A DNA stretch of 47,553 bases from positions 1 through 47,553 of the forward strand of contig NZ_WQNI01000024.1 of NCBI RefSeq assembly GCF_010993735.1, given 5' to 3'. A program made the position numbers and the translations under genes. Shown piece by piece: positions 25,453 to 37,477 of the stretch (within the stretch, counting starts at the first letter, position 1; the number at the start of each line of letters is the position of its first letter). This stretch comes from Chelativorans alearensis. GTDB taxonomy: Bacteria; Pseudomonadota; Alphaproteobacteria; Rhizobiales; Rhizobiaceae. The notes beneath the pieces were generated by a model. That model ran no database searches. It was not told the origin of the DNA and saw nothing but the letters and a program-made list of their open reading frames with translations.

Positions 25453-25504
25453 AGACATATGTCTTGAACCATGTCCCGGGTGCTGCCAAACCGGCAGTGC
25501 CGGG
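25452..25504 (+). promoter_or_regulatory. Palindrome and hairpin between lysC and ptsP
   Basis: AAGACATATGTCTT (25452-25465) is a 14-base perfect palindrome that begins on the last base of the lysC stop. It is followed by a stem-loop in which CCCGG (25475-25479) pairs with CCGGG (25500-25504), and CTGCC (25483-25487) pairs with GGCAG (25493-25497). There is no T-run. It could be a regulator site and an attenuating or processing hairpin in front of ptsP. Confidence 0.45.
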
Positions 25505-25526
25505 TGGGGTTTTGGAGCGAGGTGTG

Positions 25527-27797
25527 ATGCGAGAGACTGCCGCAGGCCCGCGCGTATTGCTGAGACGCCTCCGCGAGATGATGGCGGAGGCGATGGAGCC
25601 GCAGGAGCGGCTCGACCGGATCGTGCGCGAAATCGCCCAGAACATGGTGGCGGAGGTCTGTTCGCTCTATATCCTGCGCGCCGATTCCATCCTCGAACTC
25701 TACGCCACGGAAGGCCTGAACCCGACGGCGGTTCACTTGGCGCAGTTGCGCCTCGGCCAGGGTCTTGTCGGCTCCATCGCCGCCAGCGCGCGGCCGCTCA
25801 ACCTTTCCGACGCGCAGAAGCACCCCGCCTTCGCCTATCTGCCGGAGACGGGGGAGGAGGCCTACCATTCCTTCCTCGGCGTGCCGGTGCTGCGTGCCGG
25901 CCGCACGCTCGGCGTGCTCGTCGTTCAGAATCGCACCCAGCGCCACTACCGCGAGGACGAGGAGGAGGCGTTGGAGACGGTGGCCATGGTCATCGCCGAG
26001 ATGATCGCCACCGGGGATCTGGCGCGGCTGACGCGGCCGGGCATCGAGCTTGACCTCAGCCGCTCGGTGAGCATGAAGGGCCTGCCCTTCAACGAAGGCG
26101 TGGGGCTCGGCCATGTGGTGCTGCACGAGCCGCGCATCGTCGTCACCAATCTCTTCAACGAAGACAGCGACCAGGAGATGGAGCGGCTGGATGCCGCGCT
26201 CTCCTCGCTCAGGCTCTCCATCGACGACATGCTGTCGCGGCGCGACGTCGCCTTCGAGGGCGAGCACCGGGCCGTTCTCGAGGCCTACCGTATGTTCGCC
26301 AATGACCGCGGCTGGGTGCGCAGGCTGGAAGAGGCCGTGCGCAACGGCCTGACCGCGGAAGCGGCGGTGGAGAAGGTGCAGAGCGACATGCGCGCGCGGA
26401 TGCTGCACATGACCGACCCTTACCTGCGCGAACGCATGAGCGATTTCGACGATCTCGCCAACCGGCTCCTGCGCCAGCTCATGGGGCGTGGTCCGGACGC
26501 GCTGGCCGAGGCCGTGCCGAAGGACGCGATCCTCGTCGCCCGCTCGATGGGCGCGGCGGAACTGCTCGACTATCCGCGCGAACGCCTGCGCGGGCTGGTG
26601 CTGGAGGACGGGGCGCCGACCAGCCATATCGTCATCGTCGCGCGTGCCATCGGCGTGCCGACGGTGGGGCAGGTCAAGGGCGCGGTCTCCATGTCGGAGA
26701 ATGGCGATGCCGTCATCGTCGACGGCGAGGACGGGCAGGTGCACCTGCGCCCGCAGGCCGATATCGAGACAGCCTATGCGGAAAAGGTGCGCTTCCGGGC
26801 GCGGCGGCAGAAGCTCTACCGCGAGCTGCGCGACAAACCCTCGCAGACCAAGGACGGAGTGCCGGTCGAGCTTTTGATGAATGCCGGGCTTGCCGTCGAC
26901 CTGCCGCAGCTCGCCCAGTCGGGCGCGGCCGGCATCGGGCTCTTCCGTACAGAGCTGCAGTTCATGGTGGCGTCCACTTTCCCGCGCGTGGAGGCGCAGG
27001 AGGGGCTTTATCGAGAGGTGCTGGACGCCGCGGCCGGCAAGCCCGTCACCTTCCGCACCATCGACATCGGCGGCGACAAGGTGCTGCCGTATTTCAAAGG
27101 GGCGCAGCACGAGGAGAACCCGGCGCTCGGCTGGCGCGCCATCCGGCTCACGCTCGACCGGCCGGCGCTTCTGCGCACACAGGTTCGCGCGCTCCTGAAG
27201 GCGGCGGGCGGGCGCGAGCTGAAGCTGATGCTGCCCATGGTGACGGAGGTGGACGAAATCCGCCAGGCCCGCGCCATCATCGACCGCGAGGTGCGGCACC
27301 TCTCGCGCTTCGCCCACCACCTGCCGACAAGCCTCAAGCTCGGCGCGATGATCGAGGTGCCCTCCCTCCTGTGGCAGCTGGAGGAGCTGATGCAGGCGGT
27401 GGATTTCGTCTCGGTTGGCTCGAACGACCTGTTCCAGTTCGTCACCGCCACCGACCGCGGCAACACGCGCATCGCCGAGCGCTTCGATCCGCTTGGCGTG
27501 CCTTTCCTGCGGCTGTTGCGGCAGATCGCCCAGGCGGGACAGGCCGCGCACACGCCGGTGACGCTGTGCGGGGAACTGGCGGGGCGGCCCATATCGGCCA
27601 TGGCGCTCCTGGGGATCGGCTACCGCTCGATCTCCATGGCGCCGGCGTCCATCGGTCCGGTCAAGGCGATGGTGTGCGAGTTGCCGCTCGAGGCGCTGAT
27701 GGAGCGGATGGAAGAGGCTCTTGCCAATCACGGTGCGAAGACCGATATCCGGGCCGAATTGACCGCGTTCGCCCGCGAACACGATATTCCTCTTTGA
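25527..27797 (+). CDS. ptsP: Nitrogen PTS phosphoenolpyruvate-protein phosphotransferase (EI-Ntr)
   Basis: 756 residues. The N-terminal GAF domain (about 20-160: [23 protein letters not shown]...[16 protein letters not shown]) distinguishes EI-Ntr from the sugar-PTS enzyme I. The phosphohistidine domain follows, with His 367 in [14 protein letters not shown], then the PEP-binding barrel ([48 protein letters not shown]). It transfers phosphate from PEP to NPr, and GAF domains of this type sense glutamine. ATG 25527 has a GGAGCGAGG ribosome site; an upstream TTG would run through the palindrome. lysC-ptsP-prfA-prmC order is conserved in the group. Confidence 0.97.
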   Translation: MRETAAGPRVLLRRLREMMAEAMEPQERLDRIVREIAQNMVAEVCSLYILRADSILELYATEGLNPTAVHLAQLRLGQGLVGSIAASARPLNLSDAQKHPAFAYLPETGEEAYHSFLGVPVLRAGRTLGVLVVQNRTQRHYREDEEEALETVAMVIAEMIATGDLARLTRPGIELDLSRSVSMKGLPFNEGVGLGHVVLHEPRIVVTNLFNEDSDQEMERLDAALSSLRLSIDDMLSRRDVAFEGEHRAVLEAYRMFANDRGWVRRLEEAVRNGLTAEAAVEKVQSDMRARMLHMTDPYLRERMSDFDDLANRLLRQLMGRGPDALAEAVPKDAILVARSMGAAELLDYPRERLRGLVLEDGAPTSHIVIVARAIGVPTVGQVKGAVSMSENGDAVIVDGEDGQVHLRPQADIETAYAEKVRFRARRQKLYRELRDKPSQTKDGVPVELLMNAGLAVDLPQLAQSGAAGIGLFRTELQFMVASTFPRVEAQEGLYREVLDAAAGKPVTFRTIDIGGDKVLPYFKGAQHEENPALGWRAIRLTLDRPALLRTQVRALLKAAGGRELKLMLPMVTEVDEIRQARAIIDREVRHLSRFAHHLPTSLKLGAMIEVPSLLWQLEELMQAVDFVSVGSNDLFQFVTATDRGNTRIAERFDPLGVPFLRLLRQIAQAGQAAHTPVTLCGELAGRPISAMALLGIGYRSISMAPASIGPVKAMVCELPLEALMERMEEALANHGAKTDIRAELTAFAREHDIPL

Positions 27798-27813
27798 GTG
27801 CAAGACCCAACCG

Positions 27814-28893
27814 ATGACCGAACTGCCGCGCGACCGTATGGACCAGGTGCTGAAGCGTTTCGAGCTTCTCGAAACGCAGATGGCGGCCGGGCCGTCGCCG
27901 GAAGCCTATGTGAAGCTCGCCTCCGAATATGCCGAGCTGCAGGAGGTCGCGGCCGCCATCCGCGCCCTGAGGAGCGCCGAAGCCGAACTCGACGATCTCG
28001 AAGCGATGATCGCCGACAAGGCGACCGAACCGGAGATGCGCGAACTGGCCGAGGCCGACCGCGAGGAGGTGGCGGAGAAGGTGGAGGAACTGCGGCAGAA
28101 GCTGCAGGTTCTCCTGATGCCCAAGGACGAGGCGGACGAGAAGAACGCCATCCTGGAAATCCGCGCCGGCACGGGCGGCGACGAAGCGGCGCTTTTTGCC
28201 GGCGATCTCTTCCGCATGTACGAGCGCTACGCCGCCGAACGCGGCTGGCGCGTGGAGGTGGTCTCGGCCAGCGAGGGCGAGGCCGGCGGCTATAAGGAGA
28301 TCATCGCCACGGTCTCCGGGCGCGGGGTGTTTTCGCGATTGAAGTTCGAATCGGGCGTGCACCGGGTACAGCGCGTGCCGGCGACGGAGGCGCAGGGCCG
28401 CATCCATACGTCGGCCGCCACGGTAGCCGTGCTGCCGGAGGCGGAGGAGGTGGACGTGGAGGTGCGGCCGGAGGACATCCGCATCGACACGATGCGTGCC
28501 TCGGGCGCCGGCGGCCAGCACGTCAATACGACCGATTCGGCCGTGCGTATCACCCACATCCCCACCGGCATCGTGGTTGTGCAGGCGGAGAAGTCGCAGC
28601 ATCAGAACCGTGCCCGCGCCATGCAGATCCTGCGTGCCCGGCTGTTCGACGCCGAGCGCACGAAGGCAGCCGACGAACGCTCGGAAGCGCGGCGGCTGCA
28701 GGTGGGCACCGGAGACCGATCCGAGCGCATCCGCACCTACAACTTCCCGCAAGGGCGGCTCACCGACCACCGCATCAACCTGACGCTCTACAAGCTCGAC
28801 AGGGTGATGGAGGGTGAACTGGACGAGGTGGTCGACGCGCTGATCGCCGACCATCATTCAAAGCTGCTTGCCGAAGCCGGAGCGGATGGCTGA
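27814..28893 (+). CDS. prfA: Peptide chain release factor 1
   Basis: 359 residues, standard length. The stop-codon tripeptide PAT is at 189-191 ([23 protein letters not shown]) and the catalytic GGQ at 233-235 ([18 protein letters not shown]). RF1 reads UAA and UAG. Its stop region overlaps the prmC start by eight bases, and the product of prmC methylates the GGQ glutamine, so synthesis of enzyme and substrate is coupled. It starts 16 bases after ptsP. Confidence 0.98.
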   Translation: MTELPRDRMDQVLKRFELLETQMAAGPSPEAYVKLASEYAELQEVAAAIRALRSAEAELDDLEAMIADKATEPEMRELAEADREEVAEKVEELRQKLQVLLMPKDEADEKNAILEIRAGTGGDEAALFAGDLFRMYERYAAERGWRVEVVSASEGEAGGYKEIIATVSGRGVFSRLKFESGVHRVQRVPATEAQGRIHTSAATVAVLPEAEEVDVEVRPEDIRIDTMRASGAGGQHVNTTDSAVRITHIPTGIVVVQAEKSQHQNRARAMQILRARLFDAERTKAADERSEARRLQVGTGDRSERIRTYNFPQGRLTDHRINLTLYKLDRVMEGELDEVVDALIADHHSKLLAEAGADG

Positions 28894-29776
28894 GAGCAAG
28901 GAAATCGCGCTCGAAGCGACGCTCGGCACCTTGTTGAAGGCTGTCCGGCGGCGGCTTGCCGAATGCGGGATCGAGGCCGCCGATCTCGAAGCCCGCCTTC
29001 TGGTGGAGCATTTCACCGGCACGAGGCGCAGCGATGCGATCAGCGACCCCGACCGGCCGGTCACGCGGCAGGCGGCAGGCGGGATCGAGGCGGCGCTGGT
29101 GCGCCGCTGTGCGGGCGAACCGGTGTACCGCATTTTAGGGTTTCGCGAATTCTACGGGCTGACGCTCAAGCTTTCGCGAGAGACGCTGGAGCCGCGCCCG
29201 GATACGGAGACGCTGGTGGAACTGGCGCTTCCGGAAGCGCGGCGGATCGCGGCGGCGCGCGGGCGCTGCCGCATCCTAGACCTCGGCACGGGAACCGGGG
29301 CGATCGCGCTGGCGCTTTTGAGCATGGTGCCCGAGGCGGAGGCGGTGGGCGTCGATATTTCCGAGGAAGCCCTTGCAACGGCGCAGGCCAATGCCGATAT
29401 AAACGGGCAAGGGGCGCGCTTCGCCGCGCTAAGGTCCAACTGGTTGACGGATGTCGACGGCATGTTCGACCTGATCGTCTCCAATCCGCCCTATATACCG
29501 ACGGCCGATCTGGAGACGCTTTCGCGCGAGGTGCGCGAACACGATCCGCGAGCCGCGCTGGACGGCGGGGCGGACGGACTTGATTTCTACAGATCGATTG
29601 CCGCCGGTGCGCATCGCCACCTCAACAGCGAAGGCGCCGTCGCGGTGGAGACGGGATACAACCAGAAATCCGCCGTGGAGGCTATTTTCGCCGAGAATGG
29701 GTATCGCACCGTCAGGACGGCGCGCGATCTGGGCGGGCGCGACAGGGCCATGTTGTTCATGCCCGCGCGCTCTTGA
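28886..29776 (+). CDS. prmC: Release factor glutamine methyltransferase
   Basis: 296 residues from ATG 28886. The N-terminal helical domain (about 1-90, ending [17 protein letters not shown]) is followed by the SAM domain with [13 protein letters not shown] (132-144) and the NPPY glutamine-methylation motif at 200-203. It methylates the GGQ glutamine of RF1 and RF2. The start lies inside the last eight bases of prfA. A TTG further upstream is less likely. Confidence 0.96.
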   Translation: MAESKEIALEATLGTLLKAVRRRLAECGIEAADLEARLLVEHFTGTRRSDAISDPDRPVTRQAAGGIEAALVRRCAGEPVYRILGFREFYGLTLKLSRETLEPRPDTETLVELALPEARRIAAARGRCRILDLGTGTGAIALALLSMVPEAEAVGVDISEEALATAQANADINGQGARFAALRSNWLTDVDGMFDLIVSNPPYIPTADLETLSREVREHDPRAALDGGADGLDFYRSIAAGAHRHLNSEGAVAVETGYNQKSAVEAIFAENGYRTVRTARDLGGRDRAMLFMPARS

Positions 29777-30083
29777 TGAGGGTTAGAAAAAAGACTTGGC
29801 AAGGTGTGGGAATGTCGTTAGGTTCCGCCGTGCCGGATGAGACGAAGCAGGCAGTGCCGTTTTCGATTCGGTTCCCGCGGACAGACTGCCTTTTTGCGTT
29901 ATCGACGCATGTGCTTCGTGCGGGGATCATCGGGCAAGTGAACACGAAGCGGACCAGGATGGCCCTCGCGCCTATCGAGGTGCGGCACATCGCCAGGGGA
30001 AATTGTGAGGCGGACGGCCTTGGTGCCCGTTTTCTCCGCAATCAATACACGAATCGATAGTTGGCTCAAACGAAGAGAATGGA
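29777..30083. other. 307-base gap before the DUF4167 gene
   Basis: A 95-codon open frame crosses this gap (29773-30060) but has no ribosome site, mixed codon use and no recognisable family, so no gene is called. The DUF4167 promoter must lie here; no convincing -35/-10 pair was picked out by eye. Confidence 0.5.
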
Positions 30084-30746
30084 ATGAGGCCACAACAGCA
30101 GAACAGGCGTATGCGCGGACGCGGCAACAACAACAACCGCAAGGGGCCGAACCCGCTCACCCGCAGCTACGAAAGCAATGGTCCGGATGTGAAGATCCGC
30201 GGCACGGCGCAGCAGGTTGCCGATAAATACACGACCCTGGCGCGCGATGCGCAGAGCTCCGGCGATCGGGTGATGGCCGAGAACTACCTGCAGCATGCCG
30301 AGCACTACAACCGGCTCATCGCCGCTGCCCAGGCGCAGCTACAGCCGCAGCAGAACACGCGTGACTATCGTGACGATGACGACGACCGTGAGGATCGCGA
30401 CGAGCAGGAGCATAGCCGCTCCGAGGCGCAGCCGCGTCAGCGCCAGCGTGTCGAGGACGGCTACGGCCCGCAGCCGGTGATAGACGGTATCCCCGCCGAG
30501 GTGGCGCTGGACCGGCAGAATGCCGGCACCAGCAATACTGGCACAAACGGTGCGAAATCCAACGGCCATGCCGATGCCAGCGGAGAGGATGCCGCGCCGA
30601 AGCAGACCGAAGCGGCCGGCGATGAGGCCGCGGAAGCGCCGAAGCCGGCAAAGCGTCCGCGCCGGCCCCGCAAGAAGGCATCGGACACTCCGACAGCCGA
30701 AGCAGGCGAGAGCCAGCCTGCCGATGAGGCCACCGCGGAGGGCTGA
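30084..30746 (+). CDS. DUF4167 domain protein
   Basis: 220 residues. The basic, asparagine-rich start MRPQQQNRRMRGRGNNNNRK precedes the conserved DUF4167 block at about 23-85 (NPLTRSYESNGPDVKIRGTAQQVADKYTTLARDAQSSGDRVMAENYLQHAEHYNRLI). The rest is low-complexity, acidic then alanine/lysine-rich, ending in AKRPRRPRKKAS. The family is essentially alphaproteobacterial. The RGG-like start and the K/R-rich tail suggest RNA binding, but the role is unknown. Its stop codon merges into a palindromic repeat, and a terminator follows. Confidence 0.93.
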   Translation: MRPQQQNRRMRGRGNNNNRKGPNPLTRSYESNGPDVKIRGTAQQVADKYTTLARDAQSSGDRVMAENYLQHAEHYNRLIAAAQAQLQPQQNTRDYRDDDDDREDRDEQEHSRSEAQPRQRQRVEDGYGPQPVIDGIPAEVALDRQNAGTSNTGTNGAKSNGHADASGEDAAPKQTEAAGDEAAEAPKPAKRPRRPRKKASDTPTAEAGESQPADEATAEG

Positions 30747-30846
30747 GCAATTCCAGGAAAAGTGGAAACCGATTTCCGTCCGGAATTGCGACAAAACAAG
30801 GAGTTAGACCAAATCATCGATTCCACGAAACGATGAAGTGGTCTAA
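30745..30846 (+). repeat. RIME-like two-palindrome repeat, full copy
   Basis: The first palindrome pairs CAATTCC (30748-30754) with GGAATTG (30782-30788), with GGAAA/TTTCC inside. The second pairs TTAGACCA (30804-30811) with TGGTCTAA (30839-30846), with TCATCG/CGATGA inside. The total of about 102 bases with two large palindromes resembles the RIME elements of rhizobia. It starts inside the DUF4167 stop codon. A shortened copy lies at 98-162. Confidence 0.8.
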
Positions 30847-30874
30847 GCGCGGGGTTGCTAATTTACGACGTTTG

Positions 30875-30900
30875 AAGCGGCGGGCATTGCCCGCCGCTTT
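30875..30900 (+). terminator. Terminator hairpin after DUF4167
   Basis: AAGCGGCGGGC-ATT-GCCCGCCGCTT is a perfect 11-base stem with a three-base loop, followed by TGCGTT. It separates the DUF4167 unit from the clpB promoter that begins 17 bases later. Confidence 0.75.
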
Positions 30901-30916
30901 GCGTTCGTGCATTCAT

Positions 30917-30945
30917 CTTGTGCGGCCGGTCGATTGCTCCCATAT
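30917..30945 (+). promoter_or_regulatory. Sigma-32-like heat-shock promoter of clpB
   Basis: CTTGTGC (30917-30923), a 14-base spacer and TCCCATAT (30938-30945) closely match the RpoH consensus CTTGAAA-N13-15-CCCCATNT. It lies about 117 bases before the clpB start, just after the upstream terminator, where a heat-shock promoter is expected. Confidence 0.65.
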
Positions 30946-31062
30946 CTCGAACAGTTGGGCCTGCCGTGAACACGGCGTTGATTTCGATCATCGCCGGAGG
31001 GGGTCCGTCACATTAGCCTGCCTGACGCCGCAAAGCGGGTCGGCGGGGAGATGGAGACGCGA

Positions 31063-33678
<2,616 letters not shown>

Positions 33679-33684
33679 CTGCGT

Positions 33685-33730
33685 GCCCTCACCCTCGTGG
33701 TTCGACAAGCTCACCATGAGGATGAGGGCA
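33685..33730 (+). repeat. TTCGACAAGCT repeat, inverted-repeat form
   Basis: GCCCTCA (33685-33691) at the left mirrors TGAGGGC at the right. CCTCGTGG and CCATGAGG flank the core TTCGACAAGCT. It lies seven bases after clpB and can form a hairpin, so it may also end clpB transcription. Confidence 0.7.
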
Positions 33731-33780
33731 AGGCGGCGCCGGTGCAAGCCGCTGGCGTTGACGGGGGAGCGCAAACACGA

Positions 33781-33814
33781 GCCCTCATCCTGAGCCTGTC
33801 GAAGGGCGAGGGCG
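33781..33814 (+). repeat. TTCGACAAGCT repeat, opposite orientation
   Basis: GCCCTCATCCTGAGCCTGTC followed by GAAGGGCGAGGGC is the reverse-oriented version of the element at 33685-33730. The two copies are 50 bases apart between clpB and the MmcQ/YjbR gene. The remaining bases of this gap show no gene. Confidence 0.7.
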
Positions 33815-33873
33815 GGTTGCAAGGCGCGAATCGAAAGCGTGTTTGATAAGCCGCGGTAGGGGAAGGGGACGCA

Positions 33874-34239
33874 ATGACGCTCGACGACTACAACGCCTTC
33901 TGCGCCTCCCTTCCCCATACCACGCATGTGGTGCAATGGGGCGGCGCACATGTCTGGAAGGTGGGCGGCAAGGTCTTCGCCATCGGCGGGTGGAGCAACG
34001 GCGAGATGCTGGCCGTCACCTTCAAGTGCTCAGACCTTGCCTACGACATCCTCAGGGAGCAGCCGGGCCTGCGCCCCGCACCCTATCTCGCTTCCCGCGG
34101 CATGAAATGGATCCAGCGCCTGACGGCGGAGATCATGGATGACGCCGCGCTGAAGGAGTATCTCGGCGAGAGCCACCGGCTGGTGGCGGCTGGGCTGCCG
34201 AAGAAGATGCAAAGGGAACTTGGGTTGGCCAAACCCTGA
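33874..34239 (+). CDS. MmcQ/YjbR family protein
   Basis: 121 residues of the MmcQ/YjbR fold: MTLDDYNAFCASLPHTTHVVQWGGAHVWKVGGKVFAIGGW, then AVTFKCSDLAYDILREQPGLRPAPYLASRGMKWIQ, the family core. The end is ESHRLVAAGLPKKMQRELGL. Function unknown. A GGGAAGGGGA ribosome site precedes it. It is a distant paralogue of the protein encoded at 22774. Confidence 0.92.
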   Translation: MTLDDYNAFCASLPHTTHVVQWGGAHVWKVGGKVFAIGGWSNGEMLAVTFKCSDLAYDILREQPGLRPAPYLASRGMKWIQRLTAEIMDDAALKEYLGESHRLVAAGLPKKMQRELGLAKP

Positions 34240-34268
34240 CAATCCGCCAAAGGGCCGACCCCCGACAG

Positions 34269-34301
34269 GGCGGGTGCAATTCCCGCCACCGCGGTTATAA
34301 T
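34269..34301 (+). promoter_or_regulatory. Hairpin and -10-like element in the gap before the sulfotransferase
   Basis: GGCGGG-TGCAATT-CCCGCC (34269-34287) forms a six-base stem, and TATAAT (34296-34301) is a perfect -10. No good -35 lies 16-18 bases upstream. The remainder of the 34240-34472 gap shows only an unsupported 66-codon frame. Confidence 0.35.
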
Positions 34302-34472
34302 AATCACTCCGGGCGTCCAGCGTGGGCGGCGCTCAATGGCCGATCCCGTCAGGCGCCCGGACGAGCCAGTGCAGGCCGGGGAAGGGGACGCTGCCGCCTG
34401 TGCGGCGTGGGAAGGGGCTGCCGAGCTGCGACGAGCTCGTCGTTTCCATGCCGAACGCAGGAAGGCGCGCCC

Positions 34473-35315
34473 ATGTCGGAACTTCTCCAACCCTCCATCA
34501 GCCATCACACACGCCGATACGCCAAGGCCGTATTGAACCCGCTGCTTGGCATGTTTCGTCCGGGAAACGTCGCCATGTTTCATGTCGGGCGCGTTGGTAG
34601 CACCGTGCTTGTCGGTATGCTGCAGCAGCACCGACGCATCTATTGGGCTGGCGAGGTGTTTCAGAAGGAACACAACCGCTACATGAAAGCCGTCGGGGCC
34701 GGCGGCTATTCTCTTCCAGAGGATCCGTTGAAGGACCTGCGGGCGGAAATGCGCGAGGCGCGCAATCGGATGTTCGGCTTCGAGATGAAGTTTCTCGACG
34801 AGCATCATCTCAAGGTGATCGGCGTTGATCTGGAGCGCTACGTGGACACGCTGTCCGAGCTCGGATTCGACCGCTATGTCGTACTCAAGAGGAAGAACAT
34901 CCTGCGCCGGCTGATTTCCGGCGTCGTCCTGCGCGATACCGGCCAGTTTCACATTCGTGCGGACCAGAAGCGGCAGAAGAGACGCTTCCATCTCGACCTG
35001 CACAGGATTCCGCTCGGCGCCAGATATCTCGACCTGGTCGATGCGATCCGCATGATCGAAGAGGGGCACGAGCATCTCGACCGGCTCCTGGCAGGCAAGC
35101 AGGTCTGCCAACTCAATTACGAGGATCACATCAGCGATGACCCGTTCGTCGCCTACCGCAAGGTGGTGGCGTTCATGGGGCTGGAGCCCGGAAAGCCGGA
35201 GATCCTTCTCCGCAAGACCAACCCCGATCCGCTTGAAGACATGATCGAGAACTATGACGAACTGCAGGCAATGATCGGGAAGACGCCTTACCGATGGATG
35301 CTCGAGAGCGCATGA
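34473..35315 (+). CDS. Sulfotransferase-like protein
   Basis: 280 residues from ATG 34473, seven bases after GGAAGG. MFHVGRVGSTVLVGMLQQH (35-53) resembles the PAPS 5'-phosphosulfate loop of sulfotransferases, with glycine-serine-threonine where lysine or arginine-SGST is usual. RYVVLKRKNILRRLISGVV resembles the 3'-phosphate region. LNYEDHISDDPFVAYRKVVAFMGL matches the typical end of the family. If active it would sulfate a glycan or lipid. It is convergent with the glycan operon that follows, so sulfation of that glycan is plausible but inferred. Confidence 0.65.
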   Translation: MSELLQPSISHHTRRYAKAVLNPLLGMFRPGNVAMFHVGRVGSTVLVGMLQQHRRIYWAGEVFQKEHNRYMKAVGAGGYSLPEDPLKDLRAEMREARNRMFGFEMKFLDEHHLKVIGVDLERYVDTLSELGFDRYVVLKRKNILRRLISGVVLRDTGQFHIRADQKRQKRRFHLDLHRIPLGARYLDLVDAIRMIEEGHEHLDRLLAGKQVCQLNYEDHISDDPFVAYRKVVAFMGLEPGKPEILLRKTNPDPLEDMIENYDELQAMIGKTPYRWMLESA

Positions 35316-35366
35316 GGGGGGATCGCTGTTTGCGACGAAGCGATCCGTCGACGGTGCAGGCCACCC

Positions 35367-36446
35367 TCACGCGGCCTTTCCTGTTCGGCTATCGACAGCT
35401 GCGGCCAATATCTCTTCCATCTGGGTGATCTGGCGCGCGCGATCGAGTTGAGGGCGTTCGGCGTAACGCGCTGCGGCCCGGGAGAGGGTTTCATAGAGGG
35501 TCGAATCCTCCCAAAGGGAACGCAGCGCCGCGGCCCATTCCGGCAGTTCCGCCTGCGGCGGCAGGAGGATGCCGCCCGGCCCGACGGCCTCACCTAGCCC
35601 GCCAACCTCCGTGGCGAGAACGGGGATGCCGCTGTAATGGGCTTCGGAGGCAATGCGTCCCCAGGTCTCCTCCCATCGGCTGGGAACCAGAACGACGCGG
35701 GCCCGCCCGTAGTGTTCGCGCATGTCGCCCGTCCGCGAATGCAGCGTGACGTTGCCAAGTTCCGCGATGCTTTGCACGAGCGCCGAGCGCTGGTCCTCCG
35801 ACAGCGTCCAGCTTTCGACGAAGTCGAAGGGGATATCGGGGCATGCCCGCGCCAGCGCGAGGGCGAGATCGACCCCCTTCGCGGGATGGGGGTTCACGAA
35901 CAGGACCCGTTCGCGGCGCGAATCGACTTTGTAGCGTTCGGGCTGGAAAAGCGGATTTATGACCGTCGAGGAAATTCCATAGGCGTCCCGGTAGCGGTCA
36001 GCGGTGAACTGCGAGTTGGCAAGGAAGACGGCGTCGCCGAAATCCTCGATCGGCTCCCCATGATCCTCGAACTCGACATTGTGAAGATAGATGACGGTCG
36101 GCAGACCCACTTCCCGGAAGGCCCGGGCAACGCGCAGGACCTTGCCGGATTGCGCCACGACGACATCGGGCGCCGCCGAACGCGCCACGTCCGCCGCCCC
36201 TTCCCAGGCGAACCAGGAACGGTAGACGGGATAGCCCTGGCTGTGGTCGCAGACGGCCTTGCGCCGCGACAGCTTCATCATCACCCGTCCGCGCGCGCCG
36301 ATCCAGCCGTCGCGCGTCAGCCCGGCCAGGACGCTGGTTTCGTGGCCGCGCGCAAGAAGCTCCCGCGCCATTTCGTGGGTGTTCGACTGGCTGCCGCCGG
36401 CGATCTGCGGGAGATAAGGGTGCGCGCTCGCGAATACGATTTTCAA
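35367..36446 (-). CDS. Family 4 glycosyltransferase
   Basis: 359 residues with GT-B layout. The N-terminus MKIVFASAHPYLPQIAGGSQSNTHEMARELLARGHE has the acceptor-side glycine-rich loop. The C-terminal domain carries WEETWGRIASEAHYSGIPVLATEVGGLGEAV, the E-x7-E sugar-nucleotide motif of GT4. It is the last gene of the operon, 20 bases after the GT2 gene. Donor sugar unknown. Cytoplasmic, membrane-associated. Confidence 0.92.
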   Translation of the reverse strand: MKIVFASAHPYLPQIAGGSQSNTHEMARELLARGHETSVLAGLTRDGWIGARGRVMMKLSRRKAVCDHSQGYPVYRSWFAWEGAADVARSAAPDVVVAQSGKVLRVARAFREVGLPTVIYLHNVEFEDHGEPIEDFGDAVFLANSQFTADRYRDAYGISSTVINPLFQPERYKVDSRRERVLFVNPHPAKGVDLALALARACPDIPFDFVESWTLSEDQRSALVQSIAELGNVTLHSRTGDMREHYGRARVVLVPSRWEETWGRIASEAHYSGIPVLATEVGGLGEAVGPGGILLPPQAELPEWAAALRSLWEDSTLYETLSRAAARYAERPQLDRARQITQMEEILAAAVDSRTGKAA

Positions 36447-36466
36447 AACGGTGCTCGCTTAGCGGG

Positions 36467-37477
36467 TTAGGGTTGCGGAACGGGTGCCTGGGTCTTGAAC
36501 GTGCGATAGTGGGCCGGAACGCGACGGCAGGTCTTTGGAAAGTGCAGCCAGAACGAGGGCAGTTCCCGTGAGATCCTTAGAGCGGCGTCAAGGGTGACAA
36601 GCGGCCTGTAGCGCAGGTTTCTGAGGCACAGAAACACCAGGTGGTCGCGCGTTTCCTGCGCTTCCTGCTCGCTCAGCCCCCTTTGCGTCGAATCGAGATC
36701 GAATATGGTCAGGAGCTTGTCCCTGAAGACAAGCCCGTCGATCAGGCGGTTGGGCGCGTGGACCGAGTCCCACGCAAGCGCCTCCCGGTAAACCGACACG
36801 CCCCGCCCGCGCGATCCCATGACAGCCGTGGAATAGCTGACCCTCTTGGACTGCTTTGCGAGCGTGATCCAGAAAAGCTGATCCTCACCAGTACGGCGCA
36901 GCCTCACATCGAAGCGCACATCGCGGTGGGGCGGAAACCTGTAGACGACATTGGACGTGTGCGGGATGCAGTGAACCAGAAACTCGTTGAACGCTTGGTG
37001 CCCCGATATGGATCGCGACTCCGGTTCCGCGCCGACACGCACATCGTGGTTCCTCGTCATGTACTCGAAATAGGAGAACGACGTGACGCCGTCATGCATG
37101 CTATTGGCGAAATAAAAGTCCGCTCCGTCGGCAAGCGCAGCGACCGCGTGACGGAGATGGCCGGGAAACCACTCGTCGTCGGAATCGAGAAAGGCCACGT
37201 AGTCCGTCTCCGCCGGATCCAGATGGTCGAGCGCCGTATTCCGCGCCGCCCCCGGTCCGCCGTTTCCCCGGTTCAGCACGACGATGCTGTACGGGGCGGG
37301 CGGATCGAGATCGTCAAGCTCCCCTTGCGGGGGAAGCGGCGACTCGTCGTCGACGATGACGATATTCACATCGATGCCGTCCGGCAGGTCCTGCGCGATC
37401 ACCGAATCGACCGAACGCCGCAAAATGCCCGGTTCCCTTTGGAAATAGGGGATGACGACGGCAATCCTGATGCTCAT
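36467..37477 (-). CDS. Family 2 glycosyltransferase
   Basis: 336 residues with the GT-A fold of GT2: IAVVIPYFQREPGILRRSVDSVIAQ, NIVIVDDESP, NRGNGGPGAARNTALD and the metal-binding DSDDEW (98-103). The later DSVHAPNRLIDGL and RVSYSTAVMGSRGRGVS segments lie in the acceptor half. The start ATG overlaps the pyruvyl transferase stop (37474) as ATGA. Product linkage unknown. Confidence 0.93.
   Translation of the reverse strand: MSIRIAVVIPYFQREPGILRRSVDSVIAQDLPDGIDVNIVIVDDESPLPPQGELDDLDPPAPYSIVVLNRGNGGPGAARNTALDHLDPAETDYVAFLDSDDEWFPGHLRHAVAALADGADFYFANSMHDGVTSFSYFEYMTRNHDVRVGAEPESRSISGHQAFNEFLVHCIPHTSNVVYRFPPHRDVRFDVRLRRTGEDQLFWITLAKQSKRVSYSTAVMGSRGRGVSVYREALAWDSVHAPNRLIDGLVFRDKLLTIFDLDSTQRGLSEQEAQETRDHLVFLCLRNLRYRPLVTLDAALRISRELPSFWLHFPKTCRRVPAHYRTFKTQAPVPQP

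Noticed and set aside
25431-27803. A 790-codon open frame opposite ptsP
   Set aside because: Shadow of ptsP, with histidine/arginine/leucine-rich composition and no recognisable family.
29773-30060. A 95-codon frame between prmC and the DUF4167 gene
   Set aside because: No ribosome site, no family, irregular codon use.
34336-34536. A 66-codon frame before the sulfotransferase-like gene
   Set aside because: It overlaps that gene's start in another frame and lacks a ribosome site or recognisable features.
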